From: Sabethes cyaneus
Lineage: Eukaryota; Arthropoda; Insecta; Diptera; Culicidae
DNA length: 64,000 nt
NCBI RefSeq assembly: GCF_943734655.1
Contig: NC_071355.1
Coordinates: 223,695,527-223,759,526 of the forward strand
Reading direction: 5' to 3'
Positions 10,366 to 22,600 of the stretch are shown in pieces (the stretch's first letter is position 1; the number at the start of each line of letters is the position of its first letter). The translations under genes were made by a program, and so were the position numbers. Under the pieces are notes generated by a model. It made no database searches, was not told where the DNA came from, and worked only from the letters and a program-made list of their open reading frames with translations.

Positions 10366-13300
10366 TGACCAGATACGTAGAAGGATTTTTTTTCGTCAAA
10401 TGTGGTCCAAATATGGAATCAAACTAAACATTTAGATGTCCGAAATAGGAGGGGTTGCTCTGTGTCTGGTATTGAGGAACGACAACCAGTTATCACAAAG
10501 AATATTTTTCAATAAAATGAATTTCTTTGTGTAGAAAAAGAATTGAAAAGCTTAAAAAGTACTAACGGAAGTATACATTGGATATAATACCTACTGTATT
10601 ATACTGTAATACCGATTCGAAAATATGCTGAAACACGAGACCTCGATCGCCTATCAAGAAAATAAAACAAAGCTCTGTTTTTCCTGTATGTATTGATTTG
10701 TAACTACATACATGTTAGTTCTTTCTTTTTTTTAGTAATAGTAAAACTTTATGTATTCGTTTTTCTGCACATTGATAATTAATATTTAAAAACTTTTGCA
10801 GAAGATGGAACAGGATTGGACAGCATCAAAACGACGAGTTTGCTGACGAGGATCGTTGCCAGAACGGACAACACAAGCATTTTTCATTATAATTATCGAA
10901 TCTGTTGCATATTGTTTCACTAACTTCTAACGCAGTGAGTGACAAAAAGTACCAACATGAACCAAACGGAAATTTGAATGCCCAATTGGCAAGTAATTCT
11001 TATGGATTGTTGCAAAACCAAAATCAACATAAGACGTTTTATGACAAATCCGGCGGAAGTATTACGCAAATCAATGTGAGCGGTGCCATAAAGAAATGGA
11101 TCCGGGTGCAACACGTAAAATGTCAGCAATATTGTATTGTATTAAAATGAGTTTATAATGCTCCTGCACTCACTTTAACCTTTTCGTTGCCTGGTCGAAT
11201 ACATCGCTAATGAGGCATGCTTACCGCACCATGTTAGCTTAACATTTTAATTTCGAATGTTGGCTCCATACCATGAATCATCGCCACGGGCTAGGATATG
11301 GAATGATACAGGCATCTACGCAGATCAAACGACCAAAACTATTTTCCAAAATGTCAATCCGTTTGAACGTGACTTAAGACACAACAGCTGTCCGAGTTCA
11401 GCGATTGAACCACTCCTCCGCGCGCCAAACCGATTGGAATATTCATGATACTCTACAATCTCATTCATCGATCTATCCAACGGTAAGCCGACATCTAACT
11501 ATCAGGGTGGAACATTATTATCATTACCATTCGTGTCGAAACCACGAACGTTATACTTTTCATAGGCATGCATCCTCCGAGATGGCCCGCACCCAAAGCA
11601 GCACATACACCCACGACAATCCGGCTGGCTCTAATAGAGATCATTTATTTCGAAGCGGAATCTTCGGAGAAAATTTATGCAAATCATTATTCGCTATTCC
11701 ATTTCGGCTTAGCGTTAATTTAATGATTCCGCGTGCAACAGTCACGCGCCTTGAACGGCTACCTCCAAATTGTATAGCCAGCCGATGACATCGAGCCCAA
11801 CAACGACTAAAATGGACCGCTTTTGAAGCGTAAAGCGATTCGATTTGCCGAAGTGTCTGCTGCGGCGCTGATCACGATGAAATAACTGGAAAATATGGTT
11901 TCCAATAAACGTCGGTTTAGAGTTTCACCCGAAAAGGCGTCGTTTGTGGCGTTGTCGTTCAATGGCTAGGCAAACAAGCTTCGGATCCATATTGTGAAAT
12001 GACGGTCATGACTTGAGGAAAGGTGGTCGGGCTTTCGAATGATCGTGAAGGATAATTTTATGCTTTCGGCGACAAAGTTGTCTAATCATCAAAACATCAA
12101 AATCGCTTTTCCTGTATTTACCATTGCAAACCGAAAATGTCCAAAGCTCTCGAGTATCACCCTTTGTGTGGACGACCGGCCGATAAGCTGGTTCAATTAA
12201 TCGATAAAACTTATCGTTATCTCACAAACCATTTAAAATGCACCGCACTCACGCCGTGTTGTATAGATCATAGATTCGCTTATCGATTCGAAGGTTTTTT
12301 TTCTGTCATATTTCATATTGTGGGCGCGCGTGTGGTTGATTGCTTTGCCCATATCCGTTGACGTTCGTTGACAAAGCCGATCGGGCGATGCGATATAGAT
12401 AGACCATCCTATTAGGGCCGGTTTCCCAAACAACCCAGCAACGAATGCATTCGAATGGTTTGAAGTGTTTTTCGTGGTTTGTTGACATTTAGTTAGTTGC
12501 CTGCAGGCTAATGTTTTCTTTCTTGGAATAACGTTACGTTCAAAGTGTGCAAGAAGTCGAAGAACATTTACGAAGTTTAGAGAAGAAACACTCTGTTTCT
12601 GTTTGTTCTTCTCGGTACCTCACGAAATACCGACATTCTGTACCTTTGCATGCCTCGTCACTCTTGAAGTTCTATGTCTATATAATTAACCTAGATAAAC
12701 AGCGAAGAGTCTCGGCGTTCATCCACTCGGCTTTACCGTGGCTAAGGGTTAGAGTTTCAGGATGAAAATAAGCAATGAAATGTAATAATAATATTCTAAG
12801 GTGTTTCACTATTAATCGTACTGTAGTTCAAATTCCTGATATAATATCATGCCACATGCACTGCTTTGTTGCTTAACAACTAACACGACATTACCGTCTT
12901 AATATATGGTCATTTTTTATTGTGTTCCTCAGTATCTTCATTATTTGGGTGTCTGATTAGGGCTATCACAGTCTGTTTTATTTGACCATAAATATAAAAA
13001 ACGCATTTGTCTTATCTGTCCTTAACCTTTTTCTCTGTTTATTCTTTTTTATTTACAGGTACATAAAATAATGAGACTAAATTTGTCCGAAAAAAAGCAA
13101 CTAGTGGACGGAAATCTGCTTGATGATAGCAGCGTGTATGTTAATGTGGAATGGCATGAATATACGTTTATTTAAAAGATCTAGTTTTATCAATGGCGAG
13201 ACACCCATTGAAGACAATTGTACGAGAAAACAAAATTTGGAATCCAAAATATTGGACGCCGTCATCTGCGTGGGAAAAATTACCTCGGCGGGTTACCGGC

Positions 13301-16185
13301 TCGAAATCACTAGTGGCGGTGGCTGCGGTGTGTGAAAAAGTGTGAACCGCAATATACCGAAGCTTAAACTATCCGATTTGTTATGTCAGTATGATAGCCA
13401 TAAGGGTTTGTTTAGATGACCTGATTTATTCATTCAAGGAAAATAATACTTTCCGCAAAGGTAGAATACAAACCGACTTTCAAAAACATCCGCCGGTTAG
13501 AATTGAGTTCCGGTCGAATGCAAATGAATGCCTACAGCGTAAATATACAAGACAAACTCGAGTAAAAGTGACGAATATAAGCCGCACATCAATGGACAGG
13601 AACTAGCACGTCTCAGAAGCATAATTTATTACATTGCGTCGTGCCTCAGAGCGTTATCAGGACGATTTTAATTGAATGCTTCCCGCTCGTAGCGTCGCTC
13701 TCACTGATATGTAGCCTAATCGTTTCGACTTCTTTGTTGCTTTAAAAACTTTTCATGAATGATGCTAATCACGTTTGTCTAAAAATAGCTGAATACACTA
13801 TTCGACCCAGGAAAAGTTTTTAATTAATAGAATCAATAGTTGAAGATTACAATTGAAAGCCGGATGCTATTATGTACGGTATCGTCACAATGGATTCATT
13901 GAAACGAGGCGTGTTTCGTTTCTGTTCCGTAGATAAAACAATTTGATTTGTACGCTTAGGTAAACATGAGCACAACCTCCCTCCAATCTAAGCGGACGAT
14001 TGTGCCTACATGCAAACGAGCTGACAAAACCAACCCGCAAGTCTCCAAGAACGACAGTGCAATTAAGCTGAAATCTCATGCCATTAATCATTCAAATAGT
14101 TTTCATATTTATTTCAAATCCTTCCTCTGCATTTATGAATGATTCAACACCCACCGACACAACAAGCGTTGAACTTTTCATGACAAGCGGATGCAGGTAA
14201 AATTGAATGGTTTATATTTTATGGAAAAATGCATGCACAATGGGTACAACCCTCCACTACGTTGCTTGTTCAACGAGAAACGGTTTTGGATCAGGATTTC
14301 TAGCCTCCGATTAATGTGCACAAGCTGCACCAGGCAGTTATTATTTTTATTTCTTGATACAAAAAATAGTTTCGGATGCATTGCATCGTATATTTGGATA
14401 ATGTCAAACATTGCAAAAGTAGCGAAAGTTTGTAACTAAATTTTTAAAGCACTGCAGAAATTGTAATGGTTGCTTTAACCGTTCACTTCTTCTATATGAA
14501 CGTATTTTTCCTCGCTTGTTATTGTTGAGTCCTTGAAATTCGACTCTGTTGGGTAGCGAACCGAATGAAATCAGAACCCACACGAAGTTTAAAGTCCATA
14601 TGGTGGTATGGTGCCAAAAAGCATCAGTATGGTGTAGATCCTTGCACTTATGACGAAAGATCAATTTCCTCCTCCGTTCGTTGGTTGTTGTTGGTTGTTG
14701 TATTCCATTTTACAACCAGCTAACTCACCAGTCTTTGCGTTGGGTTCCATCGCCCAAAGCATAATGGTTACCATATGGCCAAAGATGGAATGCAAATGAG
14801 CGGCAACTGATCGATCGATTTAACGTTTTAAAACCATTTTAAGTAATATGGCCCATTTGGTAATCGATTTTCTACTTCGTCGCCCGTGGGCCGTCCCACT
14901 GCAGCCGTTCGAGGTGGCCTTTACTCTTGGAGAATTATGCTGCTTATGGATCTTTGCTGAGTAAGCTAATCAAACGTATTGCACAGATGGATTTACAAGA
15001 AAAGAAATATTTAATAATTTATTGTGTTATATGTTAAAGGTGTTTGTACCTCTAGAAGAAATATTTATGAAATTGAAGCTATTGTTGTACTTTTAGATAT
15101 TCTTCTGATCGTAGAATCGATTTGTTTTGAAGTTTTCAACTTCGCTCTAATGTTCAGTTACTAACCGTGAGAGAAACGGCAAGGTCGGTGTTTGCGTTCA
15201 GAAATCCTAATCCATCATCAGCTTGTGTCTGTTTTCCTTTTCACAGCTATTCTTGTCTTACGTGAATGCAATCTCACTCTGACGTGTGAGATTATTTATG
15301 ATTTCCTATGCTTCTCGAAAGCCATTCGAACCGATTATGGTGTCAAAATTATGTTTTTTCAGTCATTTGACGATTGAGTGTTTGTGCATCGGGTGGTGAA
15401 AAAGAAGTAAAATGATCAATTGCGCGCTCTGCTCTTATTTCAAACATAGCATAGTGTAGTAGAAGCCGGTTTGAACCTAGATGAAATAATTTTCAGTAAG
15501 CGTGGGTAATGCGTAGTTTTTGAAATATTGGTTAAAACTGAAGGAGTCTTGGCACGCTACATTACCCCAACCTCAATCTACAATTTAACCAAAATTGGCA
15601 GCAAAATAAACTCGAACAACAACAATCAGTGCTAAAAACGAAACAACGTAAACCAACCCGAATAAACACAGCTGTCAGAAACTAGCCTCGTCTACGCGCA
15701 TAGCCATTTACGTGACTCACGCTAGAATGCGGGACCATTTTGTTGCATGGTAAATAAGCCAATATGGCAAAATGTTGCTTAGCCTTAACCAACCAGCCGG
15801 CCCAAAGCGACCAGCGTCCAGCATGCGTCGTTGTTTCCAATTGAGAGTACGTATTGCCCATTAAACGGCTGCACCATTTATGACAGTTTTAATTCGGTTT
15901 CTCCAGCTTCGGACGACTGACGTGACACGGTACGGCTGCAATTTGGGTAGTAAAAATTAATCATTGCAAGTCACTGGAGCTACATCTGCGAATGGGTTCC
16001 TGGCAGTTTACTTAGTTGATTTGTCCATATATTTTGATACTTCAAGTGGAGAACGGTTGGCTGCATCTTAGCACTGCGCTTATTAGATTACATCAAGGTT
16101 TTGTTTTAATCAAAGACTTGCAAAATGTATTTATGAACGTTTCTTACAATAAATAATCAAAAAAGTAAAGCAATAAATCATGCTT
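10366..16185. other. Intergenic or intronic unique-looking DNA, no gene established
   Basis: No transposon signature and no recognised protein domain. Several short open frames (up to 127 codons near 11,405-11,788) have no motif support. The one gene-like signal is a good 3' splice site at 13,057, listed separately. The region mixes AT-rich sequence with moderately GC-rich patches (11.2-12.4, 14.7-15.0 and 15.6-15.9 kb), which could be conserved non-coding elements. Comparison with another species would tell. Confidence 0.4.
13059..13175 (+). other. Possible exon after a strong 3' splice site
   Basis: A long pyrimidine tract (about 13,020-13,054) leads to TTTACAG ending at 13,058. The sequence that follows contains ATG at 13,071 and 34 codons to TAA at 13,175 (MRLNLSEKKQLVDGNLLDDS and onward). 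It could be a terminal exon or chance. I see no partner exon and no domain. Confidence 0.2.
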
Positions 16186-16190
16186 CTGAA

Positions 16191-16515
16191 AAACACTGAA
16201 GTCGCTTTTTACGCGGTTTTTATACGCGTTTTTTACGCGACTATTTTTACGCGGTTTTCGGAATTTACGCGGTTTTTTTACGCGGTTTTCGGAATTTACG
16301 CGGTTTTTACGCGGTTTTCGGAATTTACGCGGATGTGCTCAAAACGTCTATTTTTTCGCGTAGTGTTGAAATCCACAGTTTTTTTTACGCGAAATTTTGG
16401 TTTTTTTTACGCGGTTTTCGGAATTTACGCGGTTTTTTTTACGCGGTTTTCGGAATTTACGCGGTTTTGATTTACGCGGGACGTATCCTGCGCGTAAAAA
16501 GCGACTTGAGTGTAT
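16191..16515. mobile_element. MITE-like element made of TTTACGCGG repeats, with inverted termini
   Basis: The left end CACTGAAGTCGCTTTTTACG and the right end, read inverted as CACTCAAGTCGCTTTTTACG, differ at one position. Between them the short phrase TTTTCGGAATTTACGCGG recurs about seven times. The short open frames here (Phe/Tyr/Ala/Val-rich) only reflect this repeat. A related copy lies at 27,838-28,010. No clear target duplication is seen on the left. Confidence 0.75.
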
Positions 16516-16629
16516 AATAATTCCTATTCATTGATACGTTGTAGTATATGTTTGTAGTTAAACAACTCAATTTTCAACGGCGTATGTTTTTGAAAATCGA
16601 TTTTTAACTCTGTGAAAATGTCATATTTT

Positions 16630-17022
16630 GGAGGCCGTCTGTTTGGCATAATCATAAGGTGCCATTTGGCATAATTCCTAAAACATCATTTCATGACCAT
16701 ATGGTCACTTTGCTAGATGATTCAGATGTTTGCCGGTGGCCCACCGTCGAAAGTCACCTCTGTCTAGCTTTATTCGTTTCACTAGATTTACCGACTATGA
16801 GTTGGTTTTCCTTAGTCCTCGCAAGAATTAGTCTCTGATAAATTACAATGCAACAATAGTCTATTACTGCCTCTTGTTAGCAAGCACTACACAAACAATC
16901 TGATAATAATAATTATGTCACAAATCAGTTATGCTAAAAGACCGTCATACTGAATGGATTTATGCCAAATGGCGTTATGGCAAACAGTGCTATGCCAAAT
17001 GATTATGCCATACAGGAGACCC
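16630..17022. mobile_element. TIR repeat rich in TTTGGCATAA motifs
   Basis: The left end carries GTTTGGCATAATCATAAGG and CCATTTGGCATAATTCC. The right end carries TTATGCCAAATGGCG, GCTATGCCAAATGATTATGCC and a closing CATACAGGAGACC, its rough inverse complement. About 390 bp, AT-rich, with no coding capacity. It sits directly 5' of an RT fragment and may have been inserted into it. Boundaries are approximate. Confidence 0.55.
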
Positions 17023-17033
17023 CTTATTTTTTG

Positions 17034-17210
17034 CATTTGCAGATAAATCAGGTGTACCGCAGGGTTGCATTATTGGCTCACTTCTTTTTATTATATTTTT
17101 CAATGACGCTGCTCATTCTATAAAGAATGATTGCGGCTTAGTATAGGTTTTTTATATGTATAATTGTGATCAGAAACGTCGAAGAGATTTTACCAATTCA
17201 TTCCCATTTT
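17034..17210 (+). pseudogene. Non-LTR reverse transcriptase fragment (PQG motif)
   Basis: The plus strand reads FADKSGVPQGCIIGSLLF followed by IIFFNDAAHSIKNDCGLV. This is the conserved RT block S-G-V-P-Q-G with the LLF..F.ND segment that precedes the catalytic YADD box. A stop and frameshift follow, with weak LINE-like residues (RDVEEI) after. The fragment ends where a fold-back arm begins. It is a dead LINE scrap, probably jockey/CR1-like. Confidence 0.6.
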
Positions 17211-17252
17211 ACTTCCCTTCAACTAAATTCCTCTAAACTTCTACTAAATTTC

Positions 17253-17427
17253 GGCTGGTCTGCAAAAACTAAACAATGTTTACATTTTTCCTTTCAACCA
17301 GCAAACAATCGTAGTGCCTTCCATAGTAACGGTAGAAGCCGCTCCTGCATTCAATGTCAAAACCGAACTGTACCCTTCAGAAAGCTGTACCCAGCAGCCG
17401 CTATTACCGCTCATGAAAAGCTGGATA
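17253..17427. repeat. Single arm of the fold-back family found at 38,971-39,615
   Basis: This 175-bp stretch matches the right arm at 39,442-39,615 in order: TCTGCAAAA, AACAATGTTTACATTTTT, AACAAACAATC, ATAGTAAC, ATTCAATGTCAAAA, CGCTCATGAAAAGCTGGATAG. It is clearly more diverged than the two arms at 39 kb are from each other. No opposite arm is seen nearby. Confidence 0.7.
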
Positions 17428-17444
17428 GGTTTAGATCTTCGTAA

Positions 17445-17870
17445 AGAATTTTCGACTTGGGACAAGGAAATTTAACCACTTTTTTCTAAAATCACGATAA
17501 AACTATGATGGCGTCTTTTCCAACCAATCACGAAGTGAGGATTTCCACTTGGACAATGCTTCATTATTTACAATAGTACGTACTTTGAAATCAATAGATT
17601 TCATTATTATTGTGGATACGTCCATAACAATGCCAAACGATAACCGTGCGTTAAATGCGTTCTGGTGCGAAGTGTGCTACGAATGTGCTCTCGTACCAAA
17701 TACGAGCCATTCATAATAACAACTTTCGTGGTAGAAAATAAGGCTACGAATGTTTTTAAATGGTATGGAACTTTTAATATTTTTTTGAAACGATGGTTCT
17801 ACAATTGAAGAGTTAGCAAGGGAATGGGGGGGGGGGGGGGGTAATAGGTAGCTACGCTTACAAGTTGTCG
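17445..17870. other. Non-coding stretch with a poly-G run
   Basis: AT-rich DNA without a supported gene. A homopolymer run of about 17 G lies at 17,825-17,841, next to the 3' end of the RTE-like relic. No other structure is seen. Confidence 0.5.
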
Positions 17871-17879
17871 TTGTGACTC

Positions 17880-19640
17880 CTACCTTTTGTCCAATGCTGG
17901 AAGGTGCATGTGTCGAACCAAGTTGTCCGGTATTCTTGCAACATGCTCTGCTCATCGTATCCATGCAGCTTTAGCCACCTTTTGTATACTGGGTTCGCCA
18001 TAGAGCTGTGCGAGCTCATGGTTCATCCTCTCCGCCTCCATACTCCGTTCTCCTGTACGCCACCGAAGAGCGTTCTTAGCACTCGTCGTTCGAAAACTCC
18101 GAGCACTCGCAGGCCCTCCTCGAGCATTGTCCATGTTTCATGCCCTTAGAGCACAACCGGTCTAATAAGCGTCTTGTACAGGGTGCACTTTGTACGGGGA
18201 CTTAGTCTGCTCGACCGCAATTGTTTGTGGAGCCCAACGACTTCCGCTGATAATACGCCTCCGAATCTCACGGCTGGTATCATTGTCCGCCGTTACCAGT
18301 GAGCCAAGGTAGACAAATTCGTCGACTACCTTAAACTCATCGCCGTCGATCAGTGTGCTACTGCCCAAGCGGCGTCGTTCGGCCTCGTCAACTTTGTTTT
18401 AGACGTATTTACCTTTCACCCAATCTTTTCTGCTTCGCACTTTAGCCTGGTGTACTGTTCAAGCACCGCCACAGATGTCCTGCCGACAATATTCATGTCA
18501 TCGGCAAAGCACACGTATTGAATAGATTTGCTCAGTATCATGCCTCGCGTGTTGATATCCGCTCGATTCATAACACCTTGCAACGTTATGTTGAACAGCA
18601 GGCAGGAAAACCATAGACCATCACCTTGACGAAGCCCTCTGTATGATTTGAATGAACTTGACAATCCACCCGAAATCCGAACACAGCACTGTGTACCATC
18701 CATCGTAGATTTAATCAGTTTGATGAGCTTCCTCGGGAAGCTGTCCTCGTCCATGATTGTCCATAGCTCTTGCCGGTCGATGGTACCATATGCGGCTTTA
18801 AAGTCAACAAACAAATGGTGCGTGGAAACTTTGTATTCGCGGCCCTTTTGCAGAATGTGTCGCAGTGTAAATATTTGATCCGTTGTAGACCGACCTTCGA
18901 CGAAGCCGGCTTGATAAGTTCCCACAAATTTGTTCGCAATTGGTGATAGTCGCTGGAAAATGATTTGGGACAGCTCGATAGTTTTCACAGTCCAACTTGT
19001 CGCCCTTTTTGTAGTTCGGGCAGATAACCCCATCTTTCCACTCCTCCGGTTGCTGTTCCGTATCCCAAATTCTAACAATTAGTCGGTGTAGACAAAAGAC
19101 CAGCTTTTCTGGTTCCATTTTAATAAGCTTCGCTCCGATGCCATCTTTCCCAGCTGACTTGTTGTTTTTTAGCTCCATGATGGCCTGCTTAACTTCGCCT
19201 ATCGTTGGGGCTGGCACCTCTTCCCCGTTTGTTGCACCGCCGAAATCACTTTCCCCGCTGCCATGGCTCTCCGGCTGGGCGCCTTTTAGGTGTTCGTCGA
19301 AATGCTGCTTCCGCCTATCGGTCACCTCACGATCGTCCGTCAGAATATTGCCAGTCTTATCCCGACACATTTCGGCTCGCGGCACAAAGCCTTTGCGGGA
19401 TCCGTTCAGTTTCTGGTAGAAATTTCGCGTTTCCTGAGAACGATGCAGCCGCTCTAACCCTGCATATTCCTGCATATTCTTATACATACCGCCTGATAAA
19501 AGTCGTGATGTCGATGTAATCAATGCACACATTTCATCCCTCTGTAAGTTGAGGGGGGGGGTTGTCTTTGAACCCCCAAAACCTCCCTGCGTCGCTACGC
19601 CCATGATGAGTACATATACAATAAATATTAAAACAATCAT
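17880..19640 (-). pseudogene. RTE-like non-LTR reverse transcriptase, decayed
   Basis: The minus strand encodes, in order, a linker with the LINE phrase EMCRDKTGNILTDDREV; ELKNNKSAGKDGIGAKLIK; WKDGVICPNYKKGDKLDCENY; GRSTTDQIFTLRHILQKGRE; FVDFKAAYGTIDRQELW (motif A Asp); GLRQGDGL (motif B); and CFADDMNIVGRT (catalytic FADD). After this come the thumb and C-terminal phrases VVDEFVYLGSLVTADNDTSR and RMNHELAQLYGEPSIQKVAKA. A deletion and frameshift after DCENYR (near 18,970), plus stops and a shift near 18,400, break the protein. The endonuclease half is missing upstream. The family is the RTE/jam-like type common in mosquitoes; the clade name is tentative. It reverse-transcribed its own RNA when intact. 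Confidence 0.85.
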
Positions 19641-22600
19641 TAACTTTTATATATTGAGTAACGGGAAATTTTTTTACCTTTATCGAAAATTAAACTGAAC
19701 TTTTAACTAAAATTTAAACTATTTTTAACATACAGCAATGCATACTTGCAATAATTGCACATAATATAGATTTTCCTATCATGTTGGCAATTGCGCCGGT
19801 GCATAACAAAAATCGACCATTCCTTTGTTTCGGAATCGAACATATGATTGCATGCCCGTTAGATTAGCCTCATTCTTTGCAAGCGATCCAGCGAACGTTA
19901 ATTGTTTTACATTTCACTTTTTAATAGTAATCTCAATTAGGTAGTAACTTTCTACGCAGTTTCTCTAAGCGCGATAAACGACAACACAATAGAAACGAAC
20001 CGATTTCCTTTGCCGTATACCTACTAGTTTGAAAGTTTGAAGCATTAGTCAGTATTCCCGTTTCAGGAATTTTATAAAACTTCAACTAACTGGCCCTGGC
20101 TAGCAGCTGATTGGATTCGATTGAATTGAAATTGTTGCAATTTGCTCCCTCGTACGTACGGCGTTTCTCAGCATTACACATCGGAACAGCAAATAAGGCT
20201 GCCAGCAAGCTTGTTACCTACATCTACACGTAATCGAAAGGGCGTACATATATGTATGCACGTAAGAATGATTGCGCTTGTAGACACTCCTCGAAAGGTG
20301 TGCAGCAGCCCGTTTTAAGCCACAGAATTACCAATTTATACAATCGCAACGACATTGGTCGCAATTTGTTGCAACGGTATCAGAATTACGGCAACTGCCA
20401 ATATCCTTGGGGTTCGGCACACTCCGAAATATCTGCACTGGTGTCTATAATGTTGACAGAATTAAAAGTCTTTTAACAGTAGGGATTGTTTCCTATAGCA
20501 AGGATTGCAAACTTAAAATATGAACTCGTGCTGCAGCCCAGTGTGCGACCATGCAGCAAAAATGGATCCCGAGTTCGTCGCCCTTACATGCAATATGCCT
20601 CAAGAGATCAGACTATGTGTTTAGCTGTAGCCGTATACTTACCTGGAACTTTGGCGCGCAAAAGTACTAATCGTATCGTGATCATTCAGCGCTTTGGCTT
20701 TGCCGAACGCGCAGATCTGAGGCGAAGATAAGCTAAAGTAGAGTGTTGTAGAGTTTTTTCCTGTCCCGTGCCGCCCTGTTCCATTGATTTGCATTTATAG
20801 ATATCACCCTCGCCCCGGCGAAAGAACAAGCAGCGCGTGTCGTGGCGAAAAAAAAGTATAAAGTCTTGTCCGACCGACCGACCAATAGATAGGAAAAATG
20901 TTTTATGGGAGTTCCGATTGTCATCGGCACCGTGGGCGGTGTGCCAATTTTGTTGCATATTTCCCGGTATGATTTATGACGTGTTTGCGTAAAATTGGTT
21001 CGGCCGAGTCGCCGAGTTCGGGGTGTCGCACCGGCGCTGCTGCGGTGCAGGTCACCTTTAGAGCCAACAACGATAGATTATTTCTTCGGCTTTTTTGCTG
21101 CAAATTGTTCAATTAATATTTATTGAAAATTTAATTGAAAAATGTACTACAATTTTGTCAATAAGAGTGAGATTTATCTAACAAATATGGTTAACCAATT
21201 CTACGCTGCTCAGTTAGGGTAATTTTGTAAAAGTGTTCTATATTTAGAGCTATCAAAATTCTGAGTGCTTTTCATGGTTGTAAGAAGAAGAAGACCTTCA
21301 ATTATTGCATGTGCACGGCTTTCTATACGGATACGATAATTATGCTGTTCGCAGTTAAAAGCATTCAAATTTGAATCGGAAATTTTGAAAACGTTTGCTT
21401 CGCATTATCCACTGTATTCGATTCTACGGAGACCCAGCTAAAGATGACTCGTTTACACCCGAATATACGATTCCTAAAAGCACATTTCCTGTTCGAAATA
21501 AACAAGAAACGTATTTTTTGCTCGTCACTATACAGCCTGATCTACACCCATCTTGGGGCTTCCCAATCACATTTCCAATCCGAAACATTTAAGCGAAATC
21601 AGCTGCAGGTCTTCATCGCTGCATGCATTTACACATATCAGGAAGGTGATTTTGCATGCTAATAATTCGAATGAGAAACGTTTAGGAAAAATAATAAATA
21701 GCACATTTGGATTCGAGATTTATTTTTCTCTGAAGAGAAACCTGTTGAATTTATATATAAAGTCAAACTTGCAATTCCGATAGAAGTGATCATTTGTGCA
21801 GCAACAACACAAAAGCAACGATCAGAAAGGCAATATCACTACGCTAGGTAGCTTGAAACAAGTGTTTTTTATAGCTTTCATTTCCATCATTGCTATGATG
21901 CATGGGTTTCCCTTCCAGGAAGAACGCAGCGGTGAACGAGATTCATTTGGAATGATGTTGGATAATGAAACGAAAAAATAAGCGGGCAGCAAGTGAGGAA
22001 CCTTTTCGAACGGACATGTGTTTTCGGGTTTTGGCTTATTTTGCACTCCCAGTGCAAGGCTCTGTCTTACGCAGCAGCCATCATCAAATGCATCGTAGGG
22101 TGAAGGTCATGCTATGTTTCTCTTTCAGTGGAATATCTTTTGCTCTCAGCAGGTTTTTTGTTGGGTAAATGAGTAGGGTAAATTTGCGCAAACACAGAGA
22201 CGGAGAGAGGGACGGAACATTAAGCTATATCATACTATTCCGAGAAATTTATTCATGAATAGTTTCGAGCAGATGTGATTTGTACGTATCCAGAAAATGC
22301 CAAATTTGGAATACGCTGGATTCTAAAATCTAAGTTGAAATGTTAAATTGTATGGTTAATTTGACATTAATTTACCTGTATTCATACCATGTACTGTGTG
22401 ACTTTTAGCTTTTTATTAAAATGGTTTTGTACTAATCGCAATTCCCGTACATTTTCGCTGAATTAATCACGCCAACAACACGAAGAATGTGTATTTCACA
22501 TAACTGTAATTGAGCTGATCTTTGCGGAATGTTCATGTTATTAGTTCCAGCACTGTGGAAATATCGCGTCATATAGTACAAGTCATGGCATTGTGCTCAC

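Noticed and set aside
11257..11788. Open frames of 63 and 127 codons, His/Ser/Thr-rich
   Set aside because: Overlap in different frames, no domain, no splice or start context that distinguishes them from chance.
16180..16517. Phe/Tyr-rich open frames
   Set aside because: Translations of the TTTACGCGG repeat inside a MITE.
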